From: Candidatus Melainabacteria bacterium
GTDB taxonomy: Bacteria > Cyanobacteriota > Vampirovibrionia > 2-02-FULL-35-15
DNA: 64,000 bases
Reading direction: 5' to 3'
Assembly (NCBI GenBank): GCA_023250195.1
Contig: JAHFBF010000001.1
Span: 62,001 to 126,000, forward strand
Shown here: in pieces, positions 42,746-52,216 of the stretch
How positions within the stretch are numbered: the first letter of the stretch is position 1
Layout of the letters: each line of letters starts with the position of its first letter
The notes under the pieces: model-generated
Database searches by the model: none
What the model was told of the DNA's origin: nothing
The model's input: only the letters and a program-made list of their open reading frames with translations
Translations under genes and position numbers: made by a program

Positions 42746-45700
42746 ATGGAACCCGAAATTAAAGACATTCCTCAATACGTACCATTACACCTACATACTG
42801 AATACAGTCTTCTTGACGGTACAAGTAAAATAAAAGATCTAATTAAAAAAGCAAAAGCAAATAACATGCCGGCACTTGCTGTAACTGATCACGGGGTAAT
42901 GTATGGAGCATTAGAACTTTACAGAAGTGCAAAAGCTGAAGGGATAAAGCCAATAATTGGCTGCGAGTCCTACATAGTTAATAGTGATCACAATGATAAA
43001 TCCGTACGAAACCCTCTCTATCATCTTATACTTCTTGCAAAGAATGATCAGGGATATATAAATTTATCAAAGATAGTTACAGAAAGTAATTTAAACGGTT
43101 TTTATTACAAACCAAGAATAAGCAAAGATTTTTTGAAAAAACACAGCAGCGGATTAATAGCACTGACTGCCTGTCTTGGCGGAGAAGTTCCAAACACAAT
43201 CCTAAAAGGAAATTATGAACAGGCAAGAGAAGTTGCTGAACTATATAAAAGCATTTTTAAAGAAGATTTTTATTTAGAGGTTCAGGATCATGGCATAGCG
43301 GAAGAAAAATCCGTGAATCCATTAATGGTAAAGTTGGCAAAGGACTTAAAACTAAAGCTTGTAGCTACAAATGACAGTCATTTCACAAACAAAGAAGATG
43401 CAATTGCACAGGATGCAATGCTTTGTCTTCAAACAAATAAACTTGTAAAAGATTATCCAAGGATGCACTTTACCGGAACTGAATATTTAAAAAACGGGCT
43501 TGAAATGTTTAATTTATTTTCCGACCAATTGGATGAGTCCTCAAAACGTGAAGCAGTATTAATCTCACCACTTGAAATAGCTGAAAAAGTAGAAGATTAC
43601 AAAATACTCTCTGATACATTTATAAGATTACCCGAATTCCCGCTTCCAGAAGGCTCTACAAAAGAAAAGTATTTGTCTGAACTTGTCTGGAGTGGAATAA
43701 AAAGAAGATACAGCGCAATCACAAAAGAAATCGAAGAAAGAACAAAGTACGAACTGGAAATAATTTTTAATCTTGGCTACGCAAATTACTTTTTAATTGT
43801 CTGGGATTTTATAAAATTTGCAAAAGATCATAAAATCGCCGTTGGTCCAGGAAGAGGTTCAGCAGCAGGTTCTATAGTAGCTTATGCACTGAACATTACT
43901 GACATAGATCCACTCAGGTATAATCTAATCTTTGAAAGATTTTTAAACCCTGAGAGAAAGTCACTGCCTGATATTGATACTGACTTTTGTATTGAAAGAA
44001 GGGATGAGGTACTTGAATACGTCCGAAATAAATATAAAAACGACAGGGTTGCCCAGATCATTACATTTAACAAGCTGGCTTCCAGAGCAGTTATTAAAGA
44101 TATGGCAAGGGTATTAAATTATCCTTACAGTGAATCAGAAAAAATTGCAAAACTGATTCCCGTAGTCCGTGGTAAACCCCGAGAATTAGAATGGATGAAA
44201 GAACATCATTCTGAGTTTTCAGGACAATATAAAACAAATACAGATTTCAAAGAAATTATTACTCTTGCTGAAAAACTTGAAGGGGTAAATAAAAGCTTTG
44301 GTGTACATGCTGCAGGTGTAGTTATATCTGATAAACCACTGGACGAAATAGTCCCACTTTCAAAAAATAATGAAGGAACAATAATTACTCAGTACAGTAT
44401 GGATGATCTTGCTTATTTAGGACTGTTAAAGATGGATTTTCTTGGTCTTAGAAATTTGACTATGATAAATAGAGCCCTGGAAATTATTGCGAATATAAGA
44501 AATATAAACATTGATTTAATTTCAATTCCGTTAAATGACGAAAAGGTCTTTAAGATGATTTCAGAAGGAAATTTGGCAGGCATTTTTCAGCTGGAAACTT
44601 CTACCGGGATGCGCCAGGTAGCAAAAGATATGAAGCCATCTACTATAGAAGATCTTTCCGCACTAATTGCACTATTTCGACCTGGTCCTCTGGATACCGG
44701 AATGATTACTGAGTTTATAGACAGAAAAAATGGAAAAAAAGAAATTAGGTATTTATTGCCTGAACTACAGCCAATATTAAAAGATACTTATGGTTCAATT
44801 GTTTATCAGGAACAAATAATGCAAATTGCCCAGAAGCTTGCAAACTTTACCCTTGGTGAAGCAGATCTTTTAAGACAGGCAATGGGAAAGAAAAAACCAA
44901 AAGAAATGGCAAAGTACCGCCTTAAATTTATTGAAGGATTTAAACAAAATAAATTTGAACCAAAACTTGCAGAAGAACTCTATGAAATGATGGTTAGCTT
45001 TGCAGAATACTGTTTCAACAAATCTCACAGTGCTGCTTATGGAATGCTTACTTATCAGACCGCATATTTAAAAGCAAACTATCCAATTGAATACATGACA
45101 GCACTTCTATCAAGTGTTCTGGATGATCAGGACAAAATCAAATATTACATGGCCGAATGTAAAAACATGGGCATTAAACTAATGCCACCGGATATAAATC
45201 TTTCAGGGATAAACTTTACAGCTGATATTCAGAATAATTCGATTCGATTCGGACTTGCAGCAATTAAAAATGTTGGTATTCCGGCTGTTAATGAAATAAT
45301 TAGAGCCCGGTCTGAAAATAAAAACTTTAAATCTCTCGGCGAGTTTTGTGGTCTTGTTGATTTAAGAACTGTAAACAAGAAAACGCTTGAATCACTTATT
45401 AAATCAGGAGTATTTGATTCTTTAAAGCAAAGCAGAAAAGAAATGATGACTTCGCTTGAAACAATTGTTGGACTTGCACAAAAACACAAAGAGATGCTAT
45501 TAAACGGTCAGCTGAATTTATTTGGTACACAGGAAAAATTATTTGGCTTAGCAAATGGGAACAGTATGGAAAGCACCAACGGCTCAAGCAAAGAAATAAT
45601 TTCAGAATATTCCCAAAAAGAAATGCAGCTTATGGAGAAAGAGCTTACGGGTTTTTATATTTCCAGTCACCCGCTGGAAAATATTCCTGAAATTATAGAA

Positions 45701-46303
45701 AGATTTACCACCTGTAACCTTGTTGAACTCTCTGAAATACCTGATAATACTGAGGTTCTGGTAATTGCTGTAGTAAATGAAGTAAATAAAAAATTGACCA
45801 AAAATAATAAGATCATCGGCATACTTCAACTTGAAGATATGATTGGTAAAGTTGAAGCAGTAGTTTTTTCCGATCAGCTTGCACAATTTGGAGAGTTTAT
45901 TCTTCCGGAAACTACTTTAATTATTCTTGGAAGAGTTCAACAAAAAAGCGAAGGAACCCTTAGTTTGCAAATCAAAGCAGTTCATCCTTTAGAAGAAATA
46001 AAGATACTTTCAATTCAACTGCCCGAAGAAATTGTAAAAAATAATGACGCTTACACTACTATCCATAGTGTAAGGAGCATATTGCAAAAACAAAAACAAA
46101 ACTCTTTTTATCCAGCAATCATACAAACAAAAGACAAAGAAAAAAGAACATATATACTAGATCGAAAATATTGGTCAGAACCTGATGAAAACTTAATTAA
46201 AAACCTGTCTCAATTATCCCAAGACATAACTGTAGAAATCACTTCCCCCTTTAAGCAAGTTCAAACAAATGTTTTTATTAACCGCAGCACAATTTTCCGA
46301 TAA
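42746..46303 (+). CDS. dnaE: DNA polymerase III subunit alpha
   Basis: Replicative polymerase. An N-terminal PHP domain (Y-V-P-L-H-L-H-T-E-Y-S-L-L-D-G) is followed by the palm with G-P-G-R-G-S-A-A-G-S and the catalytic P-D-I-D-T-D-F motif, then the fingers, helix-hairpin-helix and a C-terminal OB fold. The 1185-residue length is standard for DnaE1. A low-complexity Asn/Gly/Ser spot near residue 940 separates the last domains. No intein is seen, unlike many cyanobacterial dnaE genes. Confidence 0.98.
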   Translation: MEPEIKDIPQYVPLHLHTEYSLLDGTSKIKDLIKKAKANNMPALAVTDHGVMYGALELYRSAKAEGIKPIIGCESYIVNSDHNDKSVRNPLYHLILLAKNDQGYINLSKIVTESNLNGFYYKPRISKDFLKKHSSGLIALTACLGGEVPNTILKGNYEQAREVAELYKSIFKEDFYLEVQDHGIAEEKSVNPLMVKLAKDLKLKLVATNDSHFTNKEDAIAQDAMLCLQTNKLVKDYPRMHFTGTEYLKNGLEMFNLFSDQLDESSKREAVLISPLEIAEKVEDYKILSDTFIRLPEFPLPEGSTKEKYLSELVWSGIKRRYSAITKEIEERTKYELEIIFNLGYANYFLIVWDFIKFAKDHKIAVGPGRGSAAGSIVAYALNITDIDPLRYNLIFERFLNPERKSLPDIDTDFCIERRDEVLEYVRNKYKNDRVAQIITFNKLASRAVIKDMARVLNYPYSESEKIAKLIPVVRGKPRELEWMKEHHSEFSGQYKTNTDFKEIITLAEKLEGVNKSFGVHAAGVVISDKPLDEIVPLSKNNEGTIITQYSMDDLAYLGLLKMDFLGLRNLTMINRALEIIANIRNINIDLISIPLNDEKVFKMISEGNLAGIFQLETSTGMRQVAKDMKPSTIEDLSALIALFRPGPLDTGMITEFIDRKNGKKEIRYLLPELQPILKDTYGSIVYQEQIMQIAQKLANFTLGEADLLRQAMGKKKPKEMAKYRLKFIEGFKQNKFEPKLAEELYEMMVSFAEYCFNKSHSAAYGMLTYQTAYLKANYPIEYMTALLSSVLDDQDKIKYYMAECKNMGIKLMPPDINLSGINFTADIQNNSIRFGLAAIKNVGIPAVNEIIRARSENKNFKSLGEFCGLVDLRTVNKKTLESLIKSGVFDSLKQSRKEMMTSLETIVGLAQKHKEMLLNGQLNLFGTQEKLFGLANGNSMESTNGSSKEIISEYSQKEMQLMEKELTGFYISSHPLENIPEIIERFTTCNLVELSEIPDNTEVLVIAVVNEVNKKLTKNNKIIGILQLEDMIGKVEAVVFSDQLAQFGEFILPETTLIILGRVQQKSEGTLSLQIKAVHPLEEIKILSIQLPEEIVKNNDAYTTIHSVRSILQKQKQNSFYPAIIQTKDKEKRTYILDRKYWSEPDENLIKNLSQLSQDITVEITSPFKQVQTNVFINRSTIFR

Positions 46304-46355
46304 AATTGTGTTGCTTTGCAAAGTGCTTCTGGTATGTTTAACTTCTCATTATCCA

Positions 46356-46390
46356 GGTTTTGCCTATTAAATAGGACAAAACCTTTCTTT
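46356..46390 (+). terminator. Probable dnaE terminator
   Basis: GGTTTTGCCTAT (46356-46367) pairs with ATAGG-A-CAAAACC (46371-46383) with a single bulged A and a three-base loop, then TTTCTTT follows. It lies 53 bases past the dnaE stop. Confidence 0.6.
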
Positions 46391-46613
46391 GCAAATTTAT
46401 TATTATAGTCAAGTTATCCCTTTTAGCAATTACGAATAATTTCCTTATTATTCGGGAATATAGTAAAAAATTGGTTCTTAATCAGTCCTTTATATTTTGA
46501 TGTTCTTGTAGAATTAGAAGGAAGGTAGGTTACAAAATTAAAAAGCTACTGAAAAACACTTTAAGAATAGATAAGCGAAAAATGTTGCGAGGAGCAATAT
46601 TTTGAGCGCCATT

Positions 46614-46655
46614 AAGGAGAGCAAAAATTTAAGCCTGAATTTTTGCAAATATAAA
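46614..46655 (+). promoter_or_regulatory. Ribosome binding site and bridging hairpin before the BFN gene
   Basis: AAGGAG at 46614-46619 is followed by a 9-bp stem (46621-46629 with 46638-46646, loop TAAGCCTG) and then nine bases to the ATG at 46656. If the stem forms, the Shine-Dalgarno distance shrinks from 36 to about 10 bases. A competing reading uses GAGGAG at 46589-46594 and a TTG start at 46602. Confidence 0.4.
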
Positions 46656-47153
46656 ATGATCGAAATGTTTGTAACAGGAATTGCGCTGGATGTAAGAAAC
46701 AATCATCCGCTTGTCATTTTAAATGATAGTAGCAAAAAACGCGCACTGCCGATATGGATAGGACATGCTGAAGCTCAGGCAATAGCAAGGGCCCTTGAAG
46801 GGTTTAAAGCAGAGAGACCACTAACACACGATTTATTGATTAATATAGTTCACAGCACCGGATATAAAGTTCACCACATTGAAATAAATGACTTAAATGA
46901 AAACACATACTTTTCAACCATCATTATTGAAAACTCAATTGGAGAGCTTACTCCGATTGATGCAAGACCAAGTGATGCAATTGCAGTTTCTCTCAGAGTA
47001 GAGTGCCCAATTTTAATTTCCGAAAAAGTCTTTGACGACGGAACTATTCCTACAGAACTTGAAGAATCAGAAGACGAAGATACAGAAGCGTTTAAAAACT
47101 TTTTGCAAAACGTCAAAGCCTCAGATTTTAAATTAGGAGGGTCGGATAGTTAA
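46656..47153 (+). CDS. BFN/DUF151-domain protein (bifunctional nuclease family)
   Basis: A 165-residue protein starting M-I-E-M-F-V-T-G-I-A-L-D, matching the normal start of this family, with A-L-P-I-W-I-G-H-A-E-A-Q-A-I and the late R-P-S-D-A-I-A-V-S-L-R motif. Plant and cyanobacterial relatives have been linked to nuclease activity or transcription antitermination; the job here is unproven. An acidic C-terminal tail (E-E-S-E-D-E-D-T-E) follows. A TTG at 46602 with good GAGGAG upstream could add 18 residues. Confidence 0.85.
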   Translation: MIEMFVTGIALDVRNNHPLVILNDSSKKRALPIWIGHAEAQAIARALEGFKAERPLTHDLLINIVHSTGYKVHHIEINDLNENTYFSTIIIENSIGELTPIDARPSDAIAVSLRVECPILISEKVFDDGTIPTELEESEDEDTEAFKNFLQNVKASDFKLGGSDS

Positions 47154-47162
47154 GGTTTCCAT

Positions 47163-47216
47163 GTCATTGCGAGCCGCTCCGTCTCGTCGGAGATGAGGCA
47201 AGCATGGCAATCTCAT
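47163..47216. repeat. Partial REP-like element
   Basis: GTCATTGCGAG at the left and GGCAATCTCAT at the right match the left half of the copies at 30828 and 32491; the expected CTCGCAATGAC right end is missing. A short CCGTCTCGTCGGAGATG section is private to this copy. Confidence 0.6.
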
Positions 47217-47259
47217 ATAACAATTTTCCTTCTGGGCTTGCAGGACAATTTTAGAGCTT

Positions 47260-48597
47260 TTAAAGCAACACTCCTGATTTAATTCTTGTTCTTAAAAGAT
47301 ATCTTATTTCAGAAAATAAAACCTGCAGCTCATAAGGTTTTGGCAAATACAAATCAGCCCCAGATTCAAGTGCTTTATTATGATCGGGGTTTTTAGTAGT
47401 CATGATTATCCAGGTACCTGCAAGCTCAGGAACCTGTTTTATTTTTCTTGTTAATCCCCACCCATCAAAGCTATCTGAGACAACATCAACTTCAAGCAAA
47501 ATTAACTCAGGCTGCCAGTTATTTATCATATCCCATGCTTCAGGCGTACTGTGTGCAACATCCACAAAATAACCTTCCATCTCAAGAGTATCTTTTAAAA
47601 GCAGTGACATAGATGCATCAGGTTCAATTACCAGAATTTTTATTCTTTTTTCCTTGAAAGATGATTCATTTGCAGCCAGTCTTAATCTGTCACTAACCCA
47701 GTCAGAACCTTTTTTACTTTTTGCCAGGTACCTCATATCGCGTGCAACCTGGAGAACCTCAACAGCGCTTGAAAAATTTCTCCGACCTTTTGCTGTAGCT
47801 CCTATACTAATCGAAACTAATGGGACCCTCCTCCTTATCCCTTTTGAACCAATTCCAATGACATAGCTTCTCTGCGCATCCTCTTTTGTATAAAACCTTG
47901 GTCCTATATAATCAAATCTTCTGCATATTTCTTCAGCTGTTGCTTCTGCACGATCACTTCTGGTTACAAGAATAAAATCATCACTGTCCCTATGTGCCAG
48001 GAAATCATCCTGCGTTAAAACAGATTTTAAAACGGCAGCCAAAGCTTTTATCATTTGATCTCCACGGCTTTCACCATAAGTTTCGTTATAAACCCTGAGA
48101 TTATCCAGATCAATTGACAAAATAGCCCAATCTTCAACTTCCTTTAAAGTATGCTCTAAAACATTGTTTGCAATTATTACATCAGGCAGACCTGTTAATA
48201 AATTTACGTGGGTTTCCTGTCTCCTTCGAAAGTGAGCCATTATACGGAAAGCAATTTCTTTACCGGATAAAGGATAAGATAGTGCATCATCAGCACCGGA
48301 TCGCAAGACTTCAATTCTTTCATCAGGATTGAATTCATCCACCAAAAAAACAATAATCGGACGAGGAGAAATTTCACTGGATTTAACAAATTGGCAAAAA
48401 TTCAATCCATGATCTCCAGTCATATCACTGTGAACAAGCAATAAATCTGGTTTTAAAATTATAAGTTGATTTTCTGCTTTGGAAACACTATCTACAACAT
48501 CAACTTTAAATCCTGCCTGTTCAAGAGACATCGAAACAGACTTGTACTCATCACTGATTACTAAAAGAACTTTTGGTATTGGTTGGATGCTACTCAC
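47260..48597 (-). CDS. REC-GGDEF-REC protein with degenerate active sites
   Basis: A 445-residue signalling protein: REC1 (about 8-125), a GGDEF-like domain (about 130-300) and REC2 (about 319-438). All three look inactive. In REC1 the phospho-acceptor Asp of P-D-L-L-L-V-x is His56, and the late Lys is missing (L-S-Y-P). The GGDEF signature is D-S-D-D-F at 204-208. In REC2 the acceptor is Glu369, although L-P-K-P is kept. It follows a histidine kinase by 3 bases. A scaffold or protein-interaction role is inferred. Confidence 0.85.
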   Translation of the reverse strand: MSSIQPIPKVLLVISDEYKSVSMSLEQAGFKVDVVDSVSKAENQLIILKPDLLLVHSDMTGDHGLNFCQFVKSSEISPRPIIVFLVDEFNPDERIEVLRSGADDALSYPLSGKEIAFRIMAHFRRRQETHVNLLTGLPDVIIANNVLEHTLKEVEDWAILSIDLDNLRVYNETYGESRGDQMIKALAAVLKSVLTQDDFLAHRDSDDFILVTRSDRAEATAEEICRRFDYIGPRFYTKEDAQRSYVIGIGSKGIRRRVPLVSISIGATAKGRRNFSSAVEVLQVARDMRYLAKSKKGSDWVSDRLRLAANESSFKEKRIKILVIEPDASMSLLLKDTLEMEGYFVDVAHSTPEAWDMINNWQPELILLEVDVVSDSFDGWGLTRKIKQVPELAGTWIIMTTKNPDHNKALESGADLYLPKPYELQVLFSEIRYLLRTRIKSGVLL

Positions 48598-48600
48598 AGG

Positions 48601-49737
48601 TTAATCTTTCCCTTTAATATTTGCACTTAAGTCATCTATTGTTGATATTGGAATAGCTGCCTCTGGAACTACTGCCGGCAAAATAACAGTAAACGTTGTT
48701 TCTCCAGGTTTACTTTTTACCGAGATTTCACCTTTTAATGCAAGAACCAAAGATTTTGTAATAAATAATCCAAGCCCTGTCCCTTGAGTTTGCCTTGTTA
48801 ATGGGTTATCCAATCTTCCAAACTTTGTAAATATTTTTTGTAAATCCAGTTCATTAATTCCAATGCCCTGATCGGAAATTTCAATCTTTAATCTATCTTT
48901 TATCTTTTCTTCATTGGGGATTACACTAACCGAAATGGTTACAGCAGATCCATTGGGAGAATATTTAATTCCATTATCAATTAAGTTTGTAAGTATCTGT
49001 TCCAGTCGATCAGCATCAGCCCATATATGGGGTAAATTATCCTCAATTTTTTGTATGATTTTGTGATTTATTGCTCTCGAGTTCAATGACTCACAAACCT
49101 TACTAACATATTTTCTTAAATCCAAAGATCTAACAGTTAATTGAAAATTCTGGGATTCAAGTCTTGATACAGCAAGTAAATCTTCTACAAGCCTGATTAA
49201 TCTGTCTGCCTGCTCTTTAATTATGGTTATATATTTCTTCTTATTTTCATCAGACAATTTATCCCCTGATTTCAGTAATGTATCCGTAAAACCTTTAATG
49301 CTGGTTAGCGGTGTTCTAAGTTCATGACTAACTGTACTGACAAACTCAATTTGAGCACGCTCTAAATTTGAACTAATTGGACTCTCCGTATGAAAAATTG
49401 TCATATAACCACCAAATAAATTTTCTAACTTTCCAGTGTCTGTCTTTTTAATTTCAATTTGTCTTGCGTTAAGAGTAATTTTTTTTCCATCCCTGCGAAA
49501 TAATATTGCTGCCTGTGATTTTATTTTTCCATCTTTACTGGCAGTAGCGGTTAGGCTTTCAGGTAAAGAGCATATTTTTGAAGCTTCCTGACCAATAAGT
49601 TCTTTAGCATTCCAACCAGTGATCTTCTCAATTACTTCATTCACAAAAACAATTTTGCCAAACTCATTACAGCTTACATATCCGTCCGGAGAGCAAGCAA
49701 TTATTGCCTTAAGTAATTCTTCAGATGTATGACCCAA
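48601..49737 (-). CDS. Cytoplasmic PAS-domain histidine kinase
   Basis: A 378-residue sensor kinase without membrane segments. A PAS domain covers about residues 8-115 (C-S-P-D-G-Y-V-S-C-N-E-F-G-K-I). The H-box is F-V-S-T-V-S-H-E-L-R-T-P with His138, then N-box (L-I-D-N-G-I-K-Y-S), G1 (D-Q-G-I-G-I) and G2 (G-T-G-L-G-L-F-I). Active-site residues look intact. The signal is unknown. Its immediate partner gene encodes receivers lacking the phospho-acceptor Asp, so its true target may be elsewhere. Confidence 0.92.
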   Translation of the reverse strand: MGHTSEELLKAIIACSPDGYVSCNEFGKIVFVNEVIEKITGWNAKELIGQEASKICSLPESLTATASKDGKIKSQAAILFRRDGKKITLNARQIEIKKTDTGKLENLFGGYMTIFHTESPISSNLERAQIEFVSTVSHELRTPLTSIKGFTDTLLKSGDKLSDENKKKYITIIKEQADRLIRLVEDLLAVSRLESQNFQLTVRSLDLRKYVSKVCESLNSRAINHKIIQKIEDNLPHIWADADRLEQILTNLIDNGIKYSPNGSAVTISVSVIPNEEKIKDRLKIEISDQGIGINELDLQKIFTKFGRLDNPLTRQTQGTGLGLFITKSLVLALKGEISVKSKPGETTFTVILPAVVPEAAIPISTIDDLSANIKGKD

Positions 49738-49954
49738 TGCCTTTTACCCTATATTTGTATTATTACCCACTCAAGCGCTTTAACATCAATCATAATGCTA
49801 ATAATTTAAACTACTAATAAAAATGAGGATTTTTTAACATTTCCCTGTATGTGATTATCTAAAACCCCCACAAACCATTTGACAAAAAACCAGTAAAGCA
49901 TTGTAATATTTAAGACTGTAGTTTCAGAGAATTGCATAAACCTTAAGGAAGCAA

Positions 49955-50362
49955 ATGCCCACATTTAATCAATTAATAAGAAAAGCAAGAGTAAAAACCA
50001 AAGTAAAAACCAAGTCACCTGCACTTCAACAGTGCCCTCAAAAAAGAGGAGTCTGTACACAGGTTAAAACAACAACTCCCAAAAAGCCAAACTCAGCACT
50101 CAGAAAAATTGCAAGAGTAAAGCTTACTAACGGTGCTGAAGTGACTGCATATATTCCAGGTGTTGGGCATAACCTCCAGGAACACTCTGTAGTTTTAATA
50201 AGAGGGGGAAGAGTAAAAGATTTACCAGGGGTAAGATATCACATAGTTAGAGGAACGCTTGATGCACAGGGTGTAAAAGACAGAAAACAAAGTCGTTCAA
50301 AGTATGGAACTAAAAGAGAAGGAGCAGCTAAGGCTGGTGCCCCAGCTGCAAAGACAGCTTAA
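49955..50362 (+). CDS. rpsL: 30S ribosomal protein S12
   Basis: Decoding-site protein and streptomycin target. The 135 residues include [12 protein letters not shown] with the conserved Lys and [14 protein letters not shown]. The C-terminal 20 residues are an Ala/Gly/Lys tail. AAGGAAGC lies upstream. rpsG follows, but fusA and tuf do not. Confidence 0.97.
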   Translation: MPTFNQLIRKARVKTKVKTKSPALQQCPQKRGVCTQVKTTTPKKPNSALRKIARVKLTNGAEVTAYIPGVGHNLQEHSVVLIRGGRVKDLPGVRYHIVRGTLDAQGVKDRKQSRSKYGTKREGAAKAGAPAAKTA

Positions 50363-50382
50363 ACAGTTAAAAGGAAATATTT

Positions 50383-50853
50383 ATGCCAAGAAAAGGTAGA
50401 GCAGAAAAAAGAAGAGTAGAACCTGATACTAAGTTCAAGAGTACAAACCTACAGCGTTTTATAAATCGCATAATGCAAAAAGGTAAAAAATCTATAGCTC
50501 AGAGAATAGTTTACAATGCACTGGATCTCGTAAAAGAAAAGACAAATCAGGATCCAGCAACTGTTTTCAAAAAAGCAATCAAAAATGTAAGTCCGGTAGT
50601 AAAAGTAAAAGCTCGAAGAATTGGTGGAAGCACATATCAAGTACCTATTGAAGTCGGACAGTTTGAAGGAGAATCTCTTGGTTCAAGATGGCTTATCCTT
50701 TCTGCAAGAAAACGTTCCGGGAAATCAATGACTGAAAAATTAGCTGCTGAGTTTATGGATGCTGCAAACGGACAGGGCACTGCAGTAAAAAAGAGAGAAG
50801 ATACTCATAAAATGGCAGAAGCTAATAAAGCATTTGCACATTATAGATATTAA
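50383..50853 (+). CDS. rpsG: 30S ribosomal protein S7
   Basis: Primary assembly protein of the 30S head. The 156 residues include M-P-R-K-G-R-A-E-K-R, Q-V-P-I-E-V and T-H-K-M-A-E-A-N-K-A-F-A-H-Y-R. It follows rpsL by 20 bases in the normal order. The next gene is on the opposite strand, so the str operon is broken here. Confidence 0.97.
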   Translation: MPRKGRAEKRRVEPDTKFKSTNLQRFINRIMQKGKKSIAQRIVYNALDLVKEKTNQDPATVFKKAIKNVSPVVKVKARRIGGSTYQVPIEVGQFEGESLGSRWLILSARKRSGKSMTEKLAAEFMDAANGQGTAVKKREDTHKMAEANKAFAHYRY

Positions 50854-50860
50854 TTATTAA

Positions 50861-52012
50861 TTAAGAACCAAAAGCTTTTTTTTCTAACTTATCTAATCGA
50901 TCTTCAATAGTTTCAGCATTATCTTTTGTTTTCCTATCTTCTACAGATTCAGAAGAGCTTTGCACTACTTGCTCCTTTTGTTCTTGCCCATCAAACTCAG
51001 CAACTATATTGTTATTTTTATCTAAATAGTACAGAGGTGTTTTCAAACCTCCTAAACCAAGAAATTCAAACATCGGTTTTAATAAATAATTCCTGAGACC
51101 ACTTCGCCCTTTTCCACCTTTGTCATTTTCTGTACCAAGAAGAAATCTTGTCATGTAATTAAACGGCCAGCATAGCTTATATTTGCTTTCTTCATTCTTT
51201 GTATCACTTGGATTTTCTTTAACAAACAACGACGAAGGATTGACAATAGCTTTGATTGAACTTTGAAAACCCTTACTCTTTGCAAATTTTTCAGAAAGTA
51301 ATGAAGCCTCTGGATTTTCTATGAAAGTATCCAGCCCTTCCCTTAGTGCCTGATATGGAATTACCACATCAAGAACTTTTTTAAAAAGCCCTATATTAGA
51401 AAGCCAGGGAACCGCAGTCATTAAGGCCCATTCAACATTACACCTTCTATCACTTAATGCACTCGTAAGGCTTGTTCTATATTCACTCCCTTTTTTTCCC
51501 TTATCACTTCTATTCCAGCAGACCATTGAAAGAAGACTTTTTTCAACAGCGCCAGAAAGCATTAAAAATACATTTAATAATGATGCCCCGCTTAAGGTAA
51601 CTTTTTCAAATACAGGGACATTGTCATAGTCCTGTTCATGTTCAGTAAAAAGTGTTTCTTTTGCTACCCCCAGGAAACCAAAAGCACCTGATAAAACTTG
51701 AAACCAGGCTAATAATCCATCTTTCACATTCTTAGAAAGTTGTTCTGATTTAGAGACCAAAACTTGTGCAGTTTCCCCAACAGTAGTTAATAGATTAACT
51801 ACTGTTGCCGGTCCGGGAAAACATTTCCAGAGTGCACCAGCTCCAATAATTTCAATCCCAGCAGCAGCCATTCCTGGACTCATTGGAAAATCATTTGTCT
51901 TTCTAAAATACTCATCACCTAAATCTGCAATATCCAGGCCATTCTTAGAAAAATTTCGTGGAGCATCCACTTTTTTTCCAGCTTGGTTATATGTTTGAAT
52001 TGCAATTGCCAT
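50861..52012 (-). CDS. Unrecognised 383-residue protein with hydrophobic stretches and coiled-coil tail
   Basis: I recognise no family. The N-terminal 45 residues are polar. Several moderately hydrophobic Gly/Ala-rich stretches lie between about 50 and 175 (G-I-E-I-I-G-A-G-A-L-W, V-T-L-S-G-A-S-L-L-N-V-F-L-M-L). The last 35 residues are charged with heptad-like spacing (I-E-D-R-L-D-K-L-E-K-K-A). There is no signal peptide. It is alone on its strand, converging on rpsG. In general design it resembles the large protein at 60910-62991, but I cannot show homology. Confidence 0.65.
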   Translation of the reverse strand: MAIAIQTYNQAGKKVDAPRNFSKNGLDIADLGDEYFRKTNDFPMSPGMAAAGIEIIGAGALWKCFPGPATVVNLLTTVGETAQVLVSKSEQLSKNVKDGLLAWFQVLSGAFGFLGVAKETLFTEHEQDYDNVPVFEKVTLSGASLLNVFLMLSGAVEKSLLSMVCWNRSDKGKKGSEYRTSLTSALSDRRCNVEWALMTAVPWLSNIGLFKKVLDVVIPYQALREGLDTFIENPEASLLSEKFAKSKGFQSSIKAIVNPSSLFVKENPSDTKNEESKYKLCWPFNYMTRFLLGTENDKGGKGRSGLRNYLLKPMFEFLGLGGLKTPLYYLDKNNNIVAEFDGQEQKEQVVQSSSESVEDRKTKDNAETIEDRLDKLEKKAFGS

Positions 52013-52216
52013 TTGTTATTGATTGATAATCTTTCTCAACTAAATTATTATTGATGATAAATTTTCTCAGCAATGTATCCTATTGCAAAATCTTCTCAAA
52101 AAGTTATACTTAAATACGAATGTAAATACGTCTTGAATTGTTGAAATAAATATGACAACTCTATATGGATATGCCACTACGCCCAGATAGCAGCATTGCT
52201 AAAATGAAACCCTAAA

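Larger units (their letters stand above)
46304..46655. other. Gene-free region between dnaE and the BFN gene
   Basis: No further gene is recognised. It contains a likely dnaE terminator at 46356, a second A/T-rich hairpin with an 8-bp stem (46433-46440 with 46447-46454), and the leader of the BFN gene with two ribosome binding sites and a hairpin at 46621-46646. Confidence 0.6.

Noticed and set aside
42746-46303. Intein or split dnaE as in many cyanobacteria
   Set aside because: The 1185-residue frame is continuous and of normal length with no intein splicing motifs.
47260-48597. Active diguanylate cyclase
   Set aside because: The signature is D-S-D-D-F rather than GGDEF/GGEEF, so catalysis is unlikely.
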